Assembly: GCA_022340645.1 (NCBI GenBank)
Contig: JAJDNP010000044.1
Location: 1 to 33,529 of the forward strand
Length of the DNA: 33,529 nucleotides
Reading direction: 5' to 3'
DNA from: Gammaproteobacteria bacterium
Lineage (GTDB): Bacteria; Pseudomonadota; Gammaproteobacteria; SZUA-229
The notes beneath the pieces are model-generated. The model was not told where the DNA came from, ran no database searches, and saw only the letters and a program-made list of their open reading frames with translations. This document shows, piece by piece, positions 9,648 through 19,235 of this stretch (position 1 is the stretch's first letter; each line of letters starts with the position of its first letter). A program made the position numbers and the translations under genes.

Positions 9648-12600
9648 TTACTGGACAAAGTCGGCCGCATTACCTTGCGGTTGTCCATCCGCATCGAGCC
9701 AGGAATCCAGCACTATACCGGTATCAGGATCGGTCAATTTCTGAATCAGGCTTGCACCGAGAGGGCCTGCCAGATCCGGATATAAAGAACCATCGCGCTT
9801 GTTGGTACCCGCACCCGGTTGCTTCATCGGACTGGAATTTGAAGCATTGGAAATACCGGTATCTTCCACAACCCTGTCAAGATTATAAACAACATTATTA
9901 AGATTAAAATTATCCGCAGGGGCGCCGTTAGCACAATACTGTCGATTATCATCATTGTCTAACGGATTAACCGGGCAGCCATTGGCGTCAAACAGGAACA
10001 GACCTGAGCCCAGTCCAGCTACCATATGCACCCAGAGAGGTGAATCAAGCTGGTTTCCCGTATTTTTCCCGATGTGTTCCTGGAGTAAATTAAAATCCAG
10101 CCTGGCAAAGTCATTATTAGCCATAGCAGTCCTGAAAACGTCGTACTCGTCACCAAAATTATTCAGACCCTCTTCGGTAAGGTGACAGGCCACACAGTAG
10201 CGCGGCCCCTCCTTGTTGCCCTGCACCTTGCCTCGAACAGAATGCGCCATCATGGCATTGTGTCCCATTGCTGGAAATACATTTCTACCACCGGTATTGG
10301 GATTATTGCCATTCCCGTTTCGGTCACTGAAGGCGAATACCTGTGATTCATTTCCGTTAAGGTCAGTGTAGCGATAAAACACTGTTTCAGCCGGCACCAT
10401 TTGAGAAATCTTATTATCAGCCGTCACGCCCAGCTGGAACGGAACAGGCGACTGATAGACAAAGTCGGCGTTAGTCTGATTATATACAATACGCTCACCC
10501 GTAATATTACTGAAACGGAAATTAGCCGGATTATCATCGTACTCACCGCCCAGGTGGCAGCCAACGCAAGCGTTTGTCCAGGCAGCATGGCATGATACAC
10601 AGTCCATGTTGTCAGTATGACTAAACCCGTTTGTATAACTATTGGGGTTAGCTTGCACTGGTCCCAAACCGGTCGATACATTGCCGTCAGCACGGCCCAT
10701 TGCATAGGACGCCTTCTTGTTATAAACAAGCTGATTATTGAGCGGGTTGGTTTTATTGCTGAGGACAACCGTATCACGCGTTTGTGGAACAAAATGACGC
10801 TGACCATTAACACGACTGATTAGATAATAATTTCCATTATTGTCACGTGTTACGTGCCGTAGCGTATTACCTGCCGTGTCGTATACACACTCCGCTGTTT
10901 TATTATCATAGTTAAGACATGACTTGGTTGGTGCATATGCTTCAATAGAACCATGACAGGATTCACACTTGATTACCACAACCTGCTCCTCCCGGCTTTT
11001 AATTTTGTTGCCTGTCGCGTCGCCAGTTGCGCCACCGTGCAAATCACGACTGCCGTGGCAATCAATGCAGCCTAGTCCTGCCTCCTGGTGGACATCAGCA
11101 GGCGTGTCATCTCTGTTATCGCCATCGTAGTCTTCAAACTCAATATACTGATTTGCATTGCGTCCGTTAAAGGTAGCATTATTCACAGCAGGATCAAAAA
11201 GGCGTGTATCATTAGCTGTGTTGGTAAAGTTCACGGGATTAGCCGGATATTGAACATGGTTAGCCAGGTTCTGATTTTGATCCAGGCGTATACCCCAATA
11301 CTGCAATACGGTACGGTTAGATCCCTGGTGACAACCGGCGCACGTCATATCGGTAATACCGGTAACGAATTCACCATTGGGCAGGGTTTTGGCTACATTT
11401 TTGATCAGATGTGTCGCTATATGAGGTCGCTCCGGTGCGACAATGGCATCCGGGTTGGCAGGCTCAAGCTTGTTGACATTTGGATCGGTGCTGCGACTTC
11501 TGCCATCGGCGCTATAAGCCATATGACACGCAGTACAGCCTGATGACCTGAAATCACCAAATCGATTATTAGCGCCCGCACTGCCGAGATGACAATCACC
11601 ACAGGTAAAAGCGACCTGTTCCTTGTATAAACTGGCAAGAGCACTATCCTGTATAACCTGATTGGTGGTTGTGGTTGTTCTTCTATTCCTGTTAACCACA
11701 ACTAAATCATTAGCCAGATTATTGGCGTCGTATAGATTATTTTGAAACAGACTGTCCGCATCTAGCGCGCCATAAACACTGAAAACGGGAAACTCATTTA
11801 GCAGCCCTACAGATCCAATGTCCGCAGCGTCATAACTATAAAGCGGATCAGTAATTGCCCTGAAGGCAACGTCTGCTGCCGTGTCCTGATACAGGCCCTG
11901 ATGTTCAGGAATTGAGTTATCCATACCAGCTGAATACAGCGCACCAGACAGGATTCCGGCTTCGGTAGCCAGCGGACTTTTCATCACCCAGTCGACATGT
12001 CGATTTCCATGACATATTCCGCATGACCTATTATTCGATACCACCCTTAAATCACCGGGATTGATAAATTGCAGGTAATCAAGCGCAGAGTAGGTTTTAT
12101 TATTAACCGTGTAGTCAGGAAACTTGTCAATACCCGTTAAGGTGAGACGGTTAAAATACGCAACGGGGTCATTCGCCATATTAAATTTGTCACCGATTTC
12201 TGGTGGCGGCGGAACATGGCTGCCAACTTTGCCCAGTCCTTGACCGTCACCGCCGTGACAGACCGTGCAGCGAATATTTTGTGCCCCGGCAAAAGGATGG
12301 GGATTCGTTAGTCCCGCACCGGTATAGTCATTATTAGCTGCCCCGTTGTGGCAGGTCATACATGTTTCTGCAGGTACATTGACTATATAATTTACCGTTA
12401 GCTGGTCTGTACCTGAGTTATCAGCAGCATCGTAAGCGGTTACACGAATAGTATTGGTGCCGGGAGACAGTTGAATATCATTAATGATCCACGGATCTGT
12501 TCCAATGGCCGTTCCGGAATTTCCCCCATTCGACCAGGAAATTCTTGCTACGCCGATGTTATCGCTGGATGTCCCTGCAATGGATACTCGATTAATATCT

Positions 12601-13097
12601 GTACCATACACAGTTCCTGAGTTGGGAACAGGAGAGGTAATCGAGATCGCCGGGCTATTGTTATCGATTACATTATAAGTAACAGTAATCACGGATTCAG
12701 TTGAGTTATTGTTAGCATCTTTTGCAGTAACAGTAATCACATTATCACCAACAACCAGGGCGATATCAGCAATGCTCCAGTCGGTTAATCCGCTTGCAGA
12801 ACCACTACCTCCCCGATCGTTCAGCCAGCTGATTTCGGTGACACCTGTATCATCAGTGGCTGTTCCCGAAATAGTAACGGTATCGCTGCCGGTGGTATAA
12901 CTGGGACTCGCGGAAGGAAGTGTAATTGATAAAGCTGGTGGCGTGACGTCGACATTGTCTACAGGTGGCACTACGTTGGTATCGCCTGGAACGGTTTCAC
13001 TGTTGACAACATCGCTGCTTCCACTGCTACAGGCAAATAGAAAACCAGATACAAAAACACTCAGCAAGATGAGAGTAATACGATTGTTAACTTTCAT
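9648..13097 (-). CDS. Undecahaem c-type cytochrome lipoprotein with two N-terminal Ig-like repeats
   Basis: An 1149-residue exported protein. The N-terminus is a lipoprotein signal (hydrophobic 8-21, then LFAC with Cys23, followed by a Ser/Gly-rich linker). Two similar Ig-like repeats follow at about 52-142 and 148-238 (each with an isoleucine-rich first strand, D(D/N)(T/I)GV and a terminal AxDAxxNS). Eleven CXXCH haem-binding motifs start near residues 246, 277, 359, 499, 521, 586, 677, 711, 833, 844 and 968. The last 170 residues have no haem site but contain a Cys pair that could form a disulfide. The architecture indicates a cell-envelope electron carrier, perhaps surface-exposed. No MtrA/MtrB-type porin conduit is in the window, so the partner and substrate are unknown. 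The start ATG at 13097 overlaps the stop of the upstream small gene (ATGA) and has a strong GGGAGGTG ribosome binding site. Confidence 0.88.
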   Translation of the reverse strand: MKVNNRITLILLSVFVSGFLFACSSGSSDVVNSETVPGDTNVVPPVDNVDVTPPALSITLPSASPSYTTGSDTVTISGTATDDTGVTEISWLNDRGGSGSASGLTDWSIADIALVVGDNVITVTAKDANNNSTESVITVTYNVIDNNSPAISITSPVPNSGTVYGTDINRVSIAGTSSDNIGVARISWSNGGNSGTAIGTDPWIINDIQLSPGTNTIRVTAYDAADNSGTDQLTVNYIVNVPAETCMTCHNGAANNDYTGAGLTNPHPFAGAQNIRCTVCHGGDGQGLGKVGSHVPPPPEIGDKFNMANDPVAYFNRLTLTGIDKFPDYTVNNKTYSALDYLQFINPGDLRVVSNNRSCGICHGNRHVDWVMKSPLATEAGILSGALYSAGMDNSIPEHQGLYQDTAADVAFRAITDPLYSYDAADIGSVGLLNEFPVFSVYGALDADSLFQNNLYDANNLANDLVVVNRNRRTTTTTNQVIQDSALASLYKEQVAFTCGDCHLGSAGANNRFGDFRSSGCTACHMAYSADGRSRSTDPNVNKLEPANPDAIVAPERPHIATHLIKNVAKTLPNGEFVTGITDMTCAGCHQGSNRTVLQYWGIRLDQNQNLANHVQYPANPVNFTNTANDTRLFDPAVNNATFNGRNANQYIEFEDYDGDNRDDTPADVHQEAGLGCIDCHGSRDLHGGATGDATGNKIKSREEQVVVIKCESCHGSIEAYAPTKSCLNYDNKTAECVYDTAGNTLRHVTRDNNGNYYLISRVNGQRHFVPQTRDTVVLSNKTNPLNNQLVYNKKASYAMGRADGNVSTGLGPVQANPNSYTNGFSHTDNMDCVSCHAAWTNACVGCHLGGEYDDNPANFRFSNITGERIVYNQTNADFVYQSPVPFQLGVTADNKISQMVPAETVFYRYTDLNGNESQVFAFSDRNGNGNNPNTGGRNVFPAMGHNAMMAHSVRGKVQGNKEGPRYCVACHLTEEGLNNFGDEYDVFRTAMANNDFARLDFNLLQEHIGKNTGNQLDSPLWVHMVAGLGSGLFLFDANGCPVNPLDNDDNRQYCANGAPADNFNLNNVVYNLDRVVEDTGISNASNSSPMKQPGAGTNKRDGSLYPDLAGPLGASLIQKLTDPDTGIVLDSWLDADGQPQGNAADFVQ

Positions 13098-13294
13098 TTT
13101 GCACCTCCCAACAAATTAATTGTTGCATTCAGGCCGTAGCTTGCTGTTCCATAAAAGCTGTTATTAGCCAGGTACTCACTTCCATTTGCTGCTTCAACAA
13201 ATTCTTCAGTGCTGCATACCGATGTTTGCAGTGTCATTAATAAAATAATAAAAACAGGGGTGTTACCGGGTTTAAGTAACCAAAATAACGTCAT
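13094..13294 (-). CDS. Small exported protein, translationally coupled to the multihaem cytochrome
   Basis: A 66-residue protein of unknown function. It starts at ATG 13294, six bases after GGAG; upstream in-frame codons add 24 residues but have no ribosome binding site. The N-terminus has a hydrophobic export segment (TPVFIILLMTLQTSVCS), leaving a mature part of about 38 residues with alternating aromatic and small residues (SEYLANNSFYGTASYGLN). Its TGA overlaps the ATG of the cytochrome gene, so the two proteins are probably made together. I do not recognise a family. It could be a small partner of the cytochrome or the remnant of a longer beta-rich protein. Confidence 0.6.
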   Translation of the reverse strand: MTLFWLLKPGNTPVFIILLMTLQTSVCSTEEFVEAANGSEYLANNSFYGTASYGLNATINLLGGAK

Positions 13295-13772
13295 GGTATT
13301 CTCCAATTTACAGACATAACACATCACAACAGCAACAGCGGGGCTAAGCTGAGCGCAACTAAACACAGGAGCAAATTTATATATTTCGAAATTTTGGATT
13401 TCGAGAATTTGGATTAAGGATTTTGGATTTTGGATTTAGGACTTCAAGAATTTCTGCATCATCTGATTTAATAGTTATAGTAATAAGATAAATTGTCACC
13501 TAACCAGATAATGAACAAACTATAGCAGGGTCTCGAAAAAAAATTGTACCTTTTGTCAGAAATATGACAGTTTAAATCAGGGAGTTCGAAAACAGCTGAA
13601 AAAAACATGCATCACGCAGGACACAATGCCCGTTGCTTATGGCGCCCTGGGTGCTGATTGAATATTCGAATGTATCTATTTGCACTCTGGAACCTGTTTA
13701 TCACTAAAAGAACATATTGCCATTCCTGCCGTCAGTGGAGGATAGTGGTCAGCTCGGTTTATTACCGAGGTT
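13295..13772. other. Non-coding region with a degenerate TTTGGATT repeat tract
   Basis: It contains the leftward promoter region of the cytochrome operon. Between about 13390 and 13440 the octamer TTTGGATT recurs several times with small variations. A palindromic repeat lies at 13615-13650. A hairpin (CTCGGT 13753-13758 with ACCGAG 13764-13769) lies just past the end of the small membrane protein gene, but it lacks a clear T-run on the minus strand. No gene seen. Confidence 0.5.
13615..13650. repeat. Short palindromic repeat, copy 1
   Basis: It begins CGCAGGACACAATGCC and ends GTTGCTTATGGCGCCCTGG. It matches 14255-14289 at nearly every position, and the ends are partly complementary. Extragenic repeats with an inverted CAATGCC/GGCATTG-like core and a TTGCTTAT loop are common in proteobacterial genomes. 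Confidence 0.6.
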
Positions 13773-14153
13773 TCACTCATTGCCGGTTTTGGCTGTTCGC
13801 CACTGCCGTAATATGACCGCAATAGCAAGCGGTATCAGCAGCACGGAAAGGATGATGGGTACAAGATAAATCATGTTATTGCTGTAATCCGCCGCTTTCA
13901 TGAAACGCTCGCTGAAGACCAGCCAGGCATGAATGACAACCAGCAGCAGTCCGATAGCGTCAAGCAGCACGTTGCGCAGCAGCGGCACGGTAATGCCATA
14001 GACCAGCCAGGGTAGCAGTCCCACGGCGAATACGCTGAACTGCAGGTGATAGCCAGCGCCGAAGTGAGGCACCATTGCCGAGACCAGGGCCAGGACAACA
14101 CCGACAAGGATGAAAAAATAGCCGGGGCCGCCGGCAAAGGTCTGCGCTTTCAT
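13773..14153 (-). CDS. Small four-helix membrane protein, function unknown
   Basis: A 126-residue protein. It starts at ATG 14153, which has a strong GGAGGTG ribosome binding site; a longer in-frame version starting at 14213 lacks one. Four hydrophobic segments are visible (about 10-28, 38-60, 64-80 and 92-114), with few charged residues and a basic C-terminus (RQWRTAKTGNE). I do not recognise a family or any catalytic residues. It stands alone between two copies of a palindromic repeat, in the same orientation as its neighbours apbC and the cytochrome operon. Confidence 0.65.
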   Translation of the reverse strand: MKAQTFAGGPGYFFILVGVVLALVSAMVPHFGAGYHLQFSVFAVGLLPWLVYGITVPLLRNVLLDAIGLLLVVIHAWLVFSERFMKAADYSNNMIYLVPIILSVLLIPLAIAVILRQWRTAKTGNE

Positions 14154-14254
14154 CGCTGCACCTCCACGCCCGTGAACAATGATAAACGGACACAGTGAAA
14201 TTTTACCCCCCATCGTGCCTGCAGTAACCTTAGAAAATCAGGCAGATTAAACAC

Positions 14255-14289
14255 CGCAGGGCGCAATGCCTGTTGCTTATTCGCCCTGC
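14255..14289. repeat. Short palindromic repeat, copy 2
   Basis: CGCAGGGCGCAATGCC followed by TGTTGCTTATTCGCCCTGC. The ends GCAGGGCG and CGCCCTGC are perfectly complementary, so this copy forms an 8-bp stem. It pairs with copy 1 at 13615-13650 on the other side of the small membrane protein gene. Confidence 0.65.
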
Positions 14290-14356
14290 TTGCCCGAAAA
14301 TCCAGCAGATTATGTAGAATATCAGCGGATTGACCGCGAATTGCTTTACTCATCCA

Positions 14357-14386
14357 TAAAAAAAGCAGTCCGAAGACTGCTTTTTT
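14357..14386. terminator. Bidirectional terminator downstream of apbC
   Basis: GCAGTC at 14365-14370 and GACTGC at 14375-14380 enclose a CGAA tetraloop. The stem is flanked by an A-run on the left and a T-run on the right, so it can act in both directions. It lies 23 bases past the apbC stop (minus strand). Confidence 0.88.
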
Positions 14387-14408
14387 AAAGCCATAACCGA
14401 AATCCTGA

Positions 14409-15497
14409 TCAGTTGTTCTGAATCACAATATTCGGGAACCTTGCGGAATAATCCTTTGCTTTCAGTGATAGTTTAGCCGCGGTACGGCGTGCGATTTCAC
14501 GATAAATCATTGATGCCGTGCTTTCAGGATCATCAGCCACCGAAGGATGGCCGTCATCCGCATTGATACGAATATTGATATCCAGCGGCAAAGCGCCGAG
14601 AAAATCAACATTATGCAGCTCAGACATTTTCTCACCGCCGCCCTGGCCGAAAATATGCTCCGCGTGGCCACAATTAGAACAGATATGAATACTCATGTTC
14701 TCAACGATTCCCAGCACGGGAACTTCCACCTTCTCAAACATCTTCAGTCCTTTACGCGCATCCAGTAACGCAATGTCCTGTGGTGTGGTGACAATGATCG
14801 CGCCGCTTACCGGAACCTTTTGCGCCAGGGTCAGCTGCACATCACCGGTGCCCGGTGGCAAATCGACTATCAGGTAATCCAGTGATTTCCAGCGGGTATC
14901 GCGCAGCAGTTGCTCCAGTGCCTGGGTAACCATCGGGCCGCGCCAGATCATCGGGGTTTCCTCGTCGATCATAAAACCAATCGACATTGCCTGCAGCCCG
15001 TGGCCGCCCATTGGCTCCAGCGACTTGCCATCGGTCGATTCCGGTTTGCCGTGAATACCTAACATACGGGGAATACTCGGGCCGTAAATATCCGCATCGA
15101 GTATACCAACGCGAGCCCCTTCATGTTGCAGCGCGAGTGCCAGATTCACCGCGGTGGTTGACTTGCCAACACCGCCCTTGCCGGAGGCGACAGCGATAAC
15201 GTTTTTTATACCTTCCAGCGGATTCATTCCGCCCTGCACCGAGTGACTGCTGATTTCCCAGCTGGCATCAACTTCAGCGGCTGACACGCCGTCAATGGCT
15301 TCAATTTTCTGTTTTAAATCACTGGATAGTTTATCAACGAAACCGAATGCAGGATAACCAAGCACGATTTTGACTTTGACCTTTCCACTATCAATAGCTA
15401 TGTCTTTAACCACGCCTGCAGTCACCGGGTCTTTCTCAAGATACGGATCGATATACTGTTTAAGGGCTGATTCTACCTGTTCTTTTGTAACACTCAT
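14409..15497 (-). CDS. apbC: Mrp/ApbC family iron-sulfur cluster carrier ATPase
   Basis: A 362-residue cytoplasmic protein. The N-terminal MIP18/DUF59 domain (about 1-85) is followed by the Mrp/NBP35 P-loop ATPase domain with the deviant Walker A GKGGVGKST at 106-114, the DADIYGPSIPRMLG segment, VDLPPGTGD at about 211-219 and the Fe-S-binding CSNC at 273-276. By family knowledge it binds and transfers a bridging Fe-S cluster to apoproteins. The nearby Fe-S proteins RsxB, RsxC and Nth are plausible clients, but that is inference. The start ATG at 15497 has GGAG six bases upstream. It is divergent from metG, an arrangement also found in E. coli (mrp/metG). Confidence 0.95.
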   Translation of the reverse strand: MSVTKEQVESALKQYIDPYLEKDPVTAGVVKDIAIDSGKVKVKIVLGYPAFGFVDKLSSDLKQKIEAIDGVSAAEVDASWEISSHSVQGGMNPLEGIKNVIAVASGKGGVGKSTTAVNLALALQHEGARVGILDADIYGPSIPRMLGIHGKPESTDGKSLEPMGGHGLQAMSIGFMIDEETPMIWRGPMVTQALEQLLRDTRWKSLDYLIVDLPPGTGDVQLTLAQKVPVSGAIIVTTPQDIALLDARKGLKMFEKVEVPVLGIVENMSIHICSNCGHAEHIFGQGGGEKMSELHNVDFLGALPLDINIRINADDGHPSVADDPESTASMIYREIARRTAAKLSLKAKDYSARFPNIVIQNN

Positions 15498-15800
15498 GAG
15501 GAACTCCGTATCGGCTCGACTATTTGGTACGTTTTCTACACAGATACGCCGAAATGTTTACTGTAAAATTATAATGGTGGCGCATTCTACAGTATTAGCG
15601 CCCTGTTTTAACCTTAACTTTTCAGGGGAGGCATACCAGCCCTGAATAGATAGGCACTGTACATAAGGGCAAATCAGCTTTTTTCAAGCTCAATACACCA
15701 ATTTCCGCTTAAGAGTCTCGCTGGCCGGGGTTTTTAGTGCAATAAACCCGCCAAAATGCTAAATTTGCGCCCTTTGTACAATCCGGGCTTACCTCGAAAC
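15498..15800. promoter_or_regulatory. apbC-metG divergent intergenic region
   Basis: About 300 bases that must hold promoters for both genes. ATTATAAT at 15568-15575 offers a -10-like TATAAT on either strand, but I see no good -35 partner. An in-frame upstream ATG for metG at 15756 falls here and is considered less likely than 15801. Confidence 0.4.
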
Positions 15801-17858
15801 ATGACATCCAAACGCAACATTCTGGTCACCAGCGCCCTGCCCTATGCCAATGGCCCCATCCATCTCGGCCACCTGGTTGAATATATCCAGACAGACATCT
15901 GGGCACGCTTCCAGCGCCTGCGTGGCAACAACTGTTACTATGTATGCGCCGATGACGCGCATGGCACCCCGATCATGTTACGCGCGCGCCAGGATGGTAT
16001 AACACCGGAAGAACTGATCGCAGCCACAAAAAAACAGCATGAAGCCGACTTTGCCGATTTTCTGATCAATTTTGATAATTACTACACTACCCATTCCGAT
16101 GAAAACCGCGAATTTGCCTCCAGTATTTATTTAAAGCTGCGCGAGCAGGGCCATATCCAGACACGCACAATCAAACAGGCATATGACCCGGAAGCTGAAA
16201 TGTTCCTGCCGGACCGTTTCATCAAGGGTACCTGCCCCAAATGCGGCGCGCAGGACCAGTACGGTGACAACTGCGAAGTCTGCAGTGCAACCTACGACCC
16301 GACCGAATTAATCAACCCGGTATCCGCTGTCAGCGGCGCCGCACCGGTAGAAAAAGATTCGGAACAGTACTTCTTCAAGCTCAGCGATTTTTCCGGGATG
16401 CTGCAGGAGTGGTTAAAACAGGGCCATGTCCAGTCGGAAATAGCCAATAAACTCAGTGAATGGTTTGAAGAAGGCCTGCAGGACTGGGATATCTCGCGCA
16501 ATGCGCCGTACTGGGGATTTGAAATACCCGATGCCCCGGGCAAGTATTTTTATGTGTGGATGGACGCGCCCATGGGATACATGGCAAGTTTCAAGAACCT
16601 GTGCGACCAGAAAAATAAAACTGGAACCAGCATCAACTTTGATGATTACTGGGCTGCCGACAGCAGCAACGAATTATACCATTTCATCGGTAAGGACATT
16701 GCGCGTTTCCACGTTTTATTCTGGCCGGCGGTGCTTGATGGCGCCGGCTACCGTAAACCCACCGCGGTGTTTTGCCACGGTTTCCTCACCGTCAACGGGC
16801 AGAAAATGTCGAAATCGCGCGGCACCTTTATCCGGGCTCGCACTTACCTGGAACATTTGAACCCGGAATACCTGCGTTATTACTACACCGCAAAATTATC
16901 TTCCGGCGTTGATGATATCGATCTGAACCTTGAAGACTTTATGCAAAGGGTCAACTCTGATCTCGTCGGCAAGGTGGTCAATATTGCCAGCCGTTGCGCA
17001 GGATTCATTACCAAAAAGTTTGACAACCAGCTGTCGGCAGAATTGCCCGAGCCTCAACTTTATAATGAAATCGTTGCCGCCGGCGAGCAGATCGCCAGCT
17101 ACTATGAAAACCGCGAATACAGCAAGGCGGTTCGCGAAATCATGGCGCAGGCTGACAAGGCAAACGTGTATATCGACGAAAACAAACCCTGGGTACTGGC
17201 CAGGACTCCAGGCCGGGAAGATGAAGTGCAGAAAATCTGCACCCAGGGTCTCAACATGTTCCGCCTGTTAATGACCTATTTGAAACCGATTCTGCCGGCT
17301 ACCGCGAAAAAATCAGAAACCTTTTTAAATATCGAACTGGACTGGGCAAGCATCAACCAGCCATTGCTTTCCCATACCATTAATAAATTCAAGCCCCTGC
17401 TGACACGCATTGAAAAAGAACAGATCGAAGCCATGACCCATGATTCAATAGAAAAAACCGGCAGCACACCTGCAGATAGCAGCATTAGCGGACCATTGGC
17501 AGCCGACCCTGTTGCTGCTGAAATCAGCTTCGATGATTTTGCCAGGGTCGATCTGCGTATTGCCAGAATTGTCAAAGCCGAAAATGTTGAAGGCGCCGAC
17601 AAGCTGCTGCAACTGACACTGGACATCGGCGGCGGCTCTGATGATAAAAGCACCAGGAATGTATTCGCCGGTATTAAATCAGCTTACAGCCCTGAAGACC
17701 TGGAAGGTAAGCTGACTGTCATGGTCGCCAACCTGGCGCCGCGCAAAATGCGCTTTGGCATATCGGAAGGCATGGTGCTGGCAGCCGGCCCTGGCGGCAA
17801 GGACCTGTTTATCCTCAACCCGGACGAAGGCGCCGAGCCGGGCATGAAAGTTAAATAA
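15801..17858 (+). CDS. metG: Methionyl-tRNA synthetase
   Basis: A 685-residue class I aminoacyl-tRNA synthetase that charges tRNA-Met in the cytoplasm. The start at ATG 15801 gives the normal N-terminus ([19 protein letters not shown]); the ATG at 15756 would add 15 unusual residues. Visible features: the HIGH box as HLGH (21-24), a zinc knuckle with CPKC and a following CEVC, the KMSKSRG loop in the catalytic domain, an anticodon-binding helical domain, then a linker and a C-terminal EMAPII/Trbp111-like tRNA-binding domain (from about 590, [16 protein letters not shown]) used for dimerisation. The length agrees with E. coli MetG (677). Confidence 0.97.
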   Translation: MTSKRNILVTSALPYANGPIHLGHLVEYIQTDIWARFQRLRGNNCYYVCADDAHGTPIMLRARQDGITPEELIAATKKQHEADFADFLINFDNYYTTHSDENREFASSIYLKLREQGHIQTRTIKQAYDPEAEMFLPDRFIKGTCPKCGAQDQYGDNCEVCSATYDPTELINPVSAVSGAAPVEKDSEQYFFKLSDFSGMLQEWLKQGHVQSEIANKLSEWFEEGLQDWDISRNAPYWGFEIPDAPGKYFYVWMDAPMGYMASFKNLCDQKNKTGTSINFDDYWAADSSNELYHFIGKDIARFHVLFWPAVLDGAGYRKPTAVFCHGFLTVNGQKMSKSRGTFIRARTYLEHLNPEYLRYYYTAKLSSGVDDIDLNLEDFMQRVNSDLVGKVVNIASRCAGFITKKFDNQLSAELPEPQLYNEIVAAGEQIASYYENREYSKAVREIMAQADKANVYIDENKPWVLARTPGREDEVQKICTQGLNMFRLLMTYLKPILPATAKKSETFLNIELDWASINQPLLSHTINKFKPLLTRIEKEQIEAMTHDSIEKTGSTPADSSISGPLAADPVAAEISFDDFARVDLRIARIVKAENVEGADKLLQLTLDIGGGSDDKSTRNVFAGIKSAYSPEDLEGKLTVMVANLAPRKMRFGISEGMVLAAGPGGKDLFILNPDEGAEPGMKVK

Positions 17859-17878
17859 TTGAATCTGCAGATCTGTGG

Positions 17879-17943
17879 GTTCGAATTAATTCGGACGATA
17901 CCAGCTACCATTGGCACCGTTGCCCGAATAAATTCGGAGCTAC
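17879..17943. repeat. Dispersed TTCGGAC inverted repeat, copy A
   Basis: GTTCGAATTAATTCGGAC near the left end and CCCGAATAAATTCGGAGCTAC at the right end, with an unrelated middle of about 28 bases. The related element at 24111-24162 shares the ends and overall size. It lies between metG and rsxA. Confidence 0.55.
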
Positions 17944-18053
17944 ATCATAAACCGGGCCAGGTTAAACCAGACACCTTATAAACCCTGCTATTTCCATTGA
18001 TTTTATTGAGGTTTCTTTAAGATAAATCAATAAAATTCAGCATTGCAATCTGC

Positions 18054-18065
18054 TAGAATGCAACC
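18054..18065 (+). promoter_or_regulatory. Possible extended -10 promoter immediately upstream of rsxA
   Basis: TGCTAGAAT (TG extension plus TAGAAT at 18054-18059) lies six bases before the rsxA ATG at 18066, with no clear -35 at the usual distance and no ribosome binding site. If used, the transcript would begin at or near the start codon. Confidence 0.3.
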
Positions 18066-18647
18066 ATGACTGAATATGCACTCATCCTGTTAAGCACCAT
18101 CCTGGTTAACAATTTCGTGCTGGTTAAATTTCTTGGCCTGTGTCCATTTATGGGTGTATCCAGAAAACTGGAAACTGCCATGGGCATGGCCCTGGCTACC
18201 ACCTTCGTGCTCACACTATCATCCGTCTGCAGCTACCTGGTGAACGAATATATACTTGTCCCGCTAGGCCTCGAATATATGCGCACCATTATGTTCATCC
18301 TGGTCATTGCCGTGGTCGTGCAGTTTACTGAAATGGTGGTACACAAAACCAGTCCACTGTTATATAACGTGCTGGGGATTTTCCTGCCGCTAATTACCAC
18401 CAACTGCGCGGTGTTAGGTGTTGCGCTTCTCAATACTCAGCAGCAGCATGGTTTTTTACAATCCCTGTTTTATGGTTTCGGCGCCGCCGTTGGTTTTTCC
18501 CTGGTGCTGATTTTATTTTCCGCATTGCGCGAACGCATAACCGTAGCCGATGTTCCCGAGGCATTTCAGGGCACATCCATTGCGCTGATTACTGCAGGCA
18601 TTATGTCACTGGCTTTTATGGGATTCGCAGGTCTTATAAAAATCTAA
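18066..18647 (+). CDS. rsxA: Rnf/Rsx electron transport complex subunit A
   Basis: A 193-residue polytopic inner-membrane protein (about six helices) with the RnfA features [18 protein letters not shown] at the N-terminus and [14 protein letters not shown] in the middle. RnfA and RnfE are homologous membrane subunits that together carry an intramembrane Fe-S centre; the Cys in GLCPF and in TNCA are the expected ligands. First gene of rsxABCDGE-nth. The Rnf complex couples electron flow between ferredoxin and NAD to ion transport; in E. coli the Rsx version keeps SoxR reduced. Which role applies here cannot be told from sequence. No soxR was seen. Confidence 0.96.
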   Translation: MTEYALILLSTILVNNFVLVKFLGLCPFMGVSRKLETAMGMALATTFVLTLSSVCSYLVNEYILVPLGLEYMRTIMFILVIAVVVQFTEMVVHKTSPLLYNVLGIFLPLITTNCAVLGVALLNTQQQHGFLQSLFYGFGAAVGFSLVLILFSALRERITVADVPEAFQGTSIALITAGIMSLAFMGFAGLIKI

Positions 18648-18652
18648 CAAAT

Positions 18653-19213
18653 ATGGTTATAGTTATTATCACACTTGCTGTCGTTGCCGGTATTTTTGGC
18701 TTAATACTCGGTTACTCAGCCATTCGCTTTAAAGTTGAAGGCGACCCGGTAGTAGACAAGATTGACGCCTTACTGCCACAAACACAATGCGGCCAATGTA
18801 CTTACGCGGGCTGCCGTCCTTATGCGGAGGCCATAGCAAAGGGCGAAGCGGATATTAACCAGTGCCCGCCCGGAGGCGAAGCAACCATTATTGCACTGGC
18901 TGACCTGCTTGATGTTGAAGTCAAGCCCCTGAATGCAGCGCACGGTGAAGAAAAAGCCTGCCCCACCATCGTGCGCATCGATGAACAAACCTGCATCGGC
19001 TGCACGCTTTGTATCCAGGCCTGCCCGGTTGATGCCATATTAGGCGCAGCAAAACATATGCATACCGTGATTGAATCGGAATGTACAGGCTGCAATTTAT
19101 GTATACCTCCCTGCCCTGTTGACTGTATTCATATTTTTGAGGTTAAACCCACGATACGTAACTGGGTAGCAGAACTGCCCGATGTTGACTATGTTGCACC
19201 CAGCGCGGCCTAA
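18653..19213 (+). CDS. rsxB: Rnf/Rsx complex ferredoxin-like subunit B
   Basis: A 186-residue protein with one N-terminal membrane anchor (about 3-22). Next comes a Cys-rich 4Fe-4S domain (CGQCTYAGC with a later QCPPGG Cys), then two ferredoxin motifs: [14 protein letters not shown] and [14 protein letters not shown]. It passes electrons between the soluble donor or acceptor and the membrane subunits. It begins five bases after rsxA; the ribosome binding site is weak, which suggests coupling. Confidence 0.96.
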   Translation: MVIVIITLAVVAGIFGLILGYSAIRFKVEGDPVVDKIDALLPQTQCGQCTYAGCRPYAEAIAKGEADINQCPPGGEATIIALADLLDVEVKPLNAAHGEEKACPTIVRIDEQTCIGCTLCIQACPVDAILGAAKHMHTVIESECTGCNLCIPPCPVDCIHIFEVKPTIRNWVAELPDVDYVAPSAA

Positions 19214-19235
19214 GCGGAACCAGGTTTAAAAATCC

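Noticed and set aside
13390-13440. TTTGGATT recurrences as a possible operator array
   Set aside because: The spacing is irregular and the tract is AT-rich low-complexity sequence; no dyad or regulator to link it to.
17876-17900. GGTTCGAATT resembles a tRNA T-arm
   Set aside because: No acceptor or anticodon stem can be built around it, and it belongs to the TTCGGAC repeat that recurs at 24111-24162.
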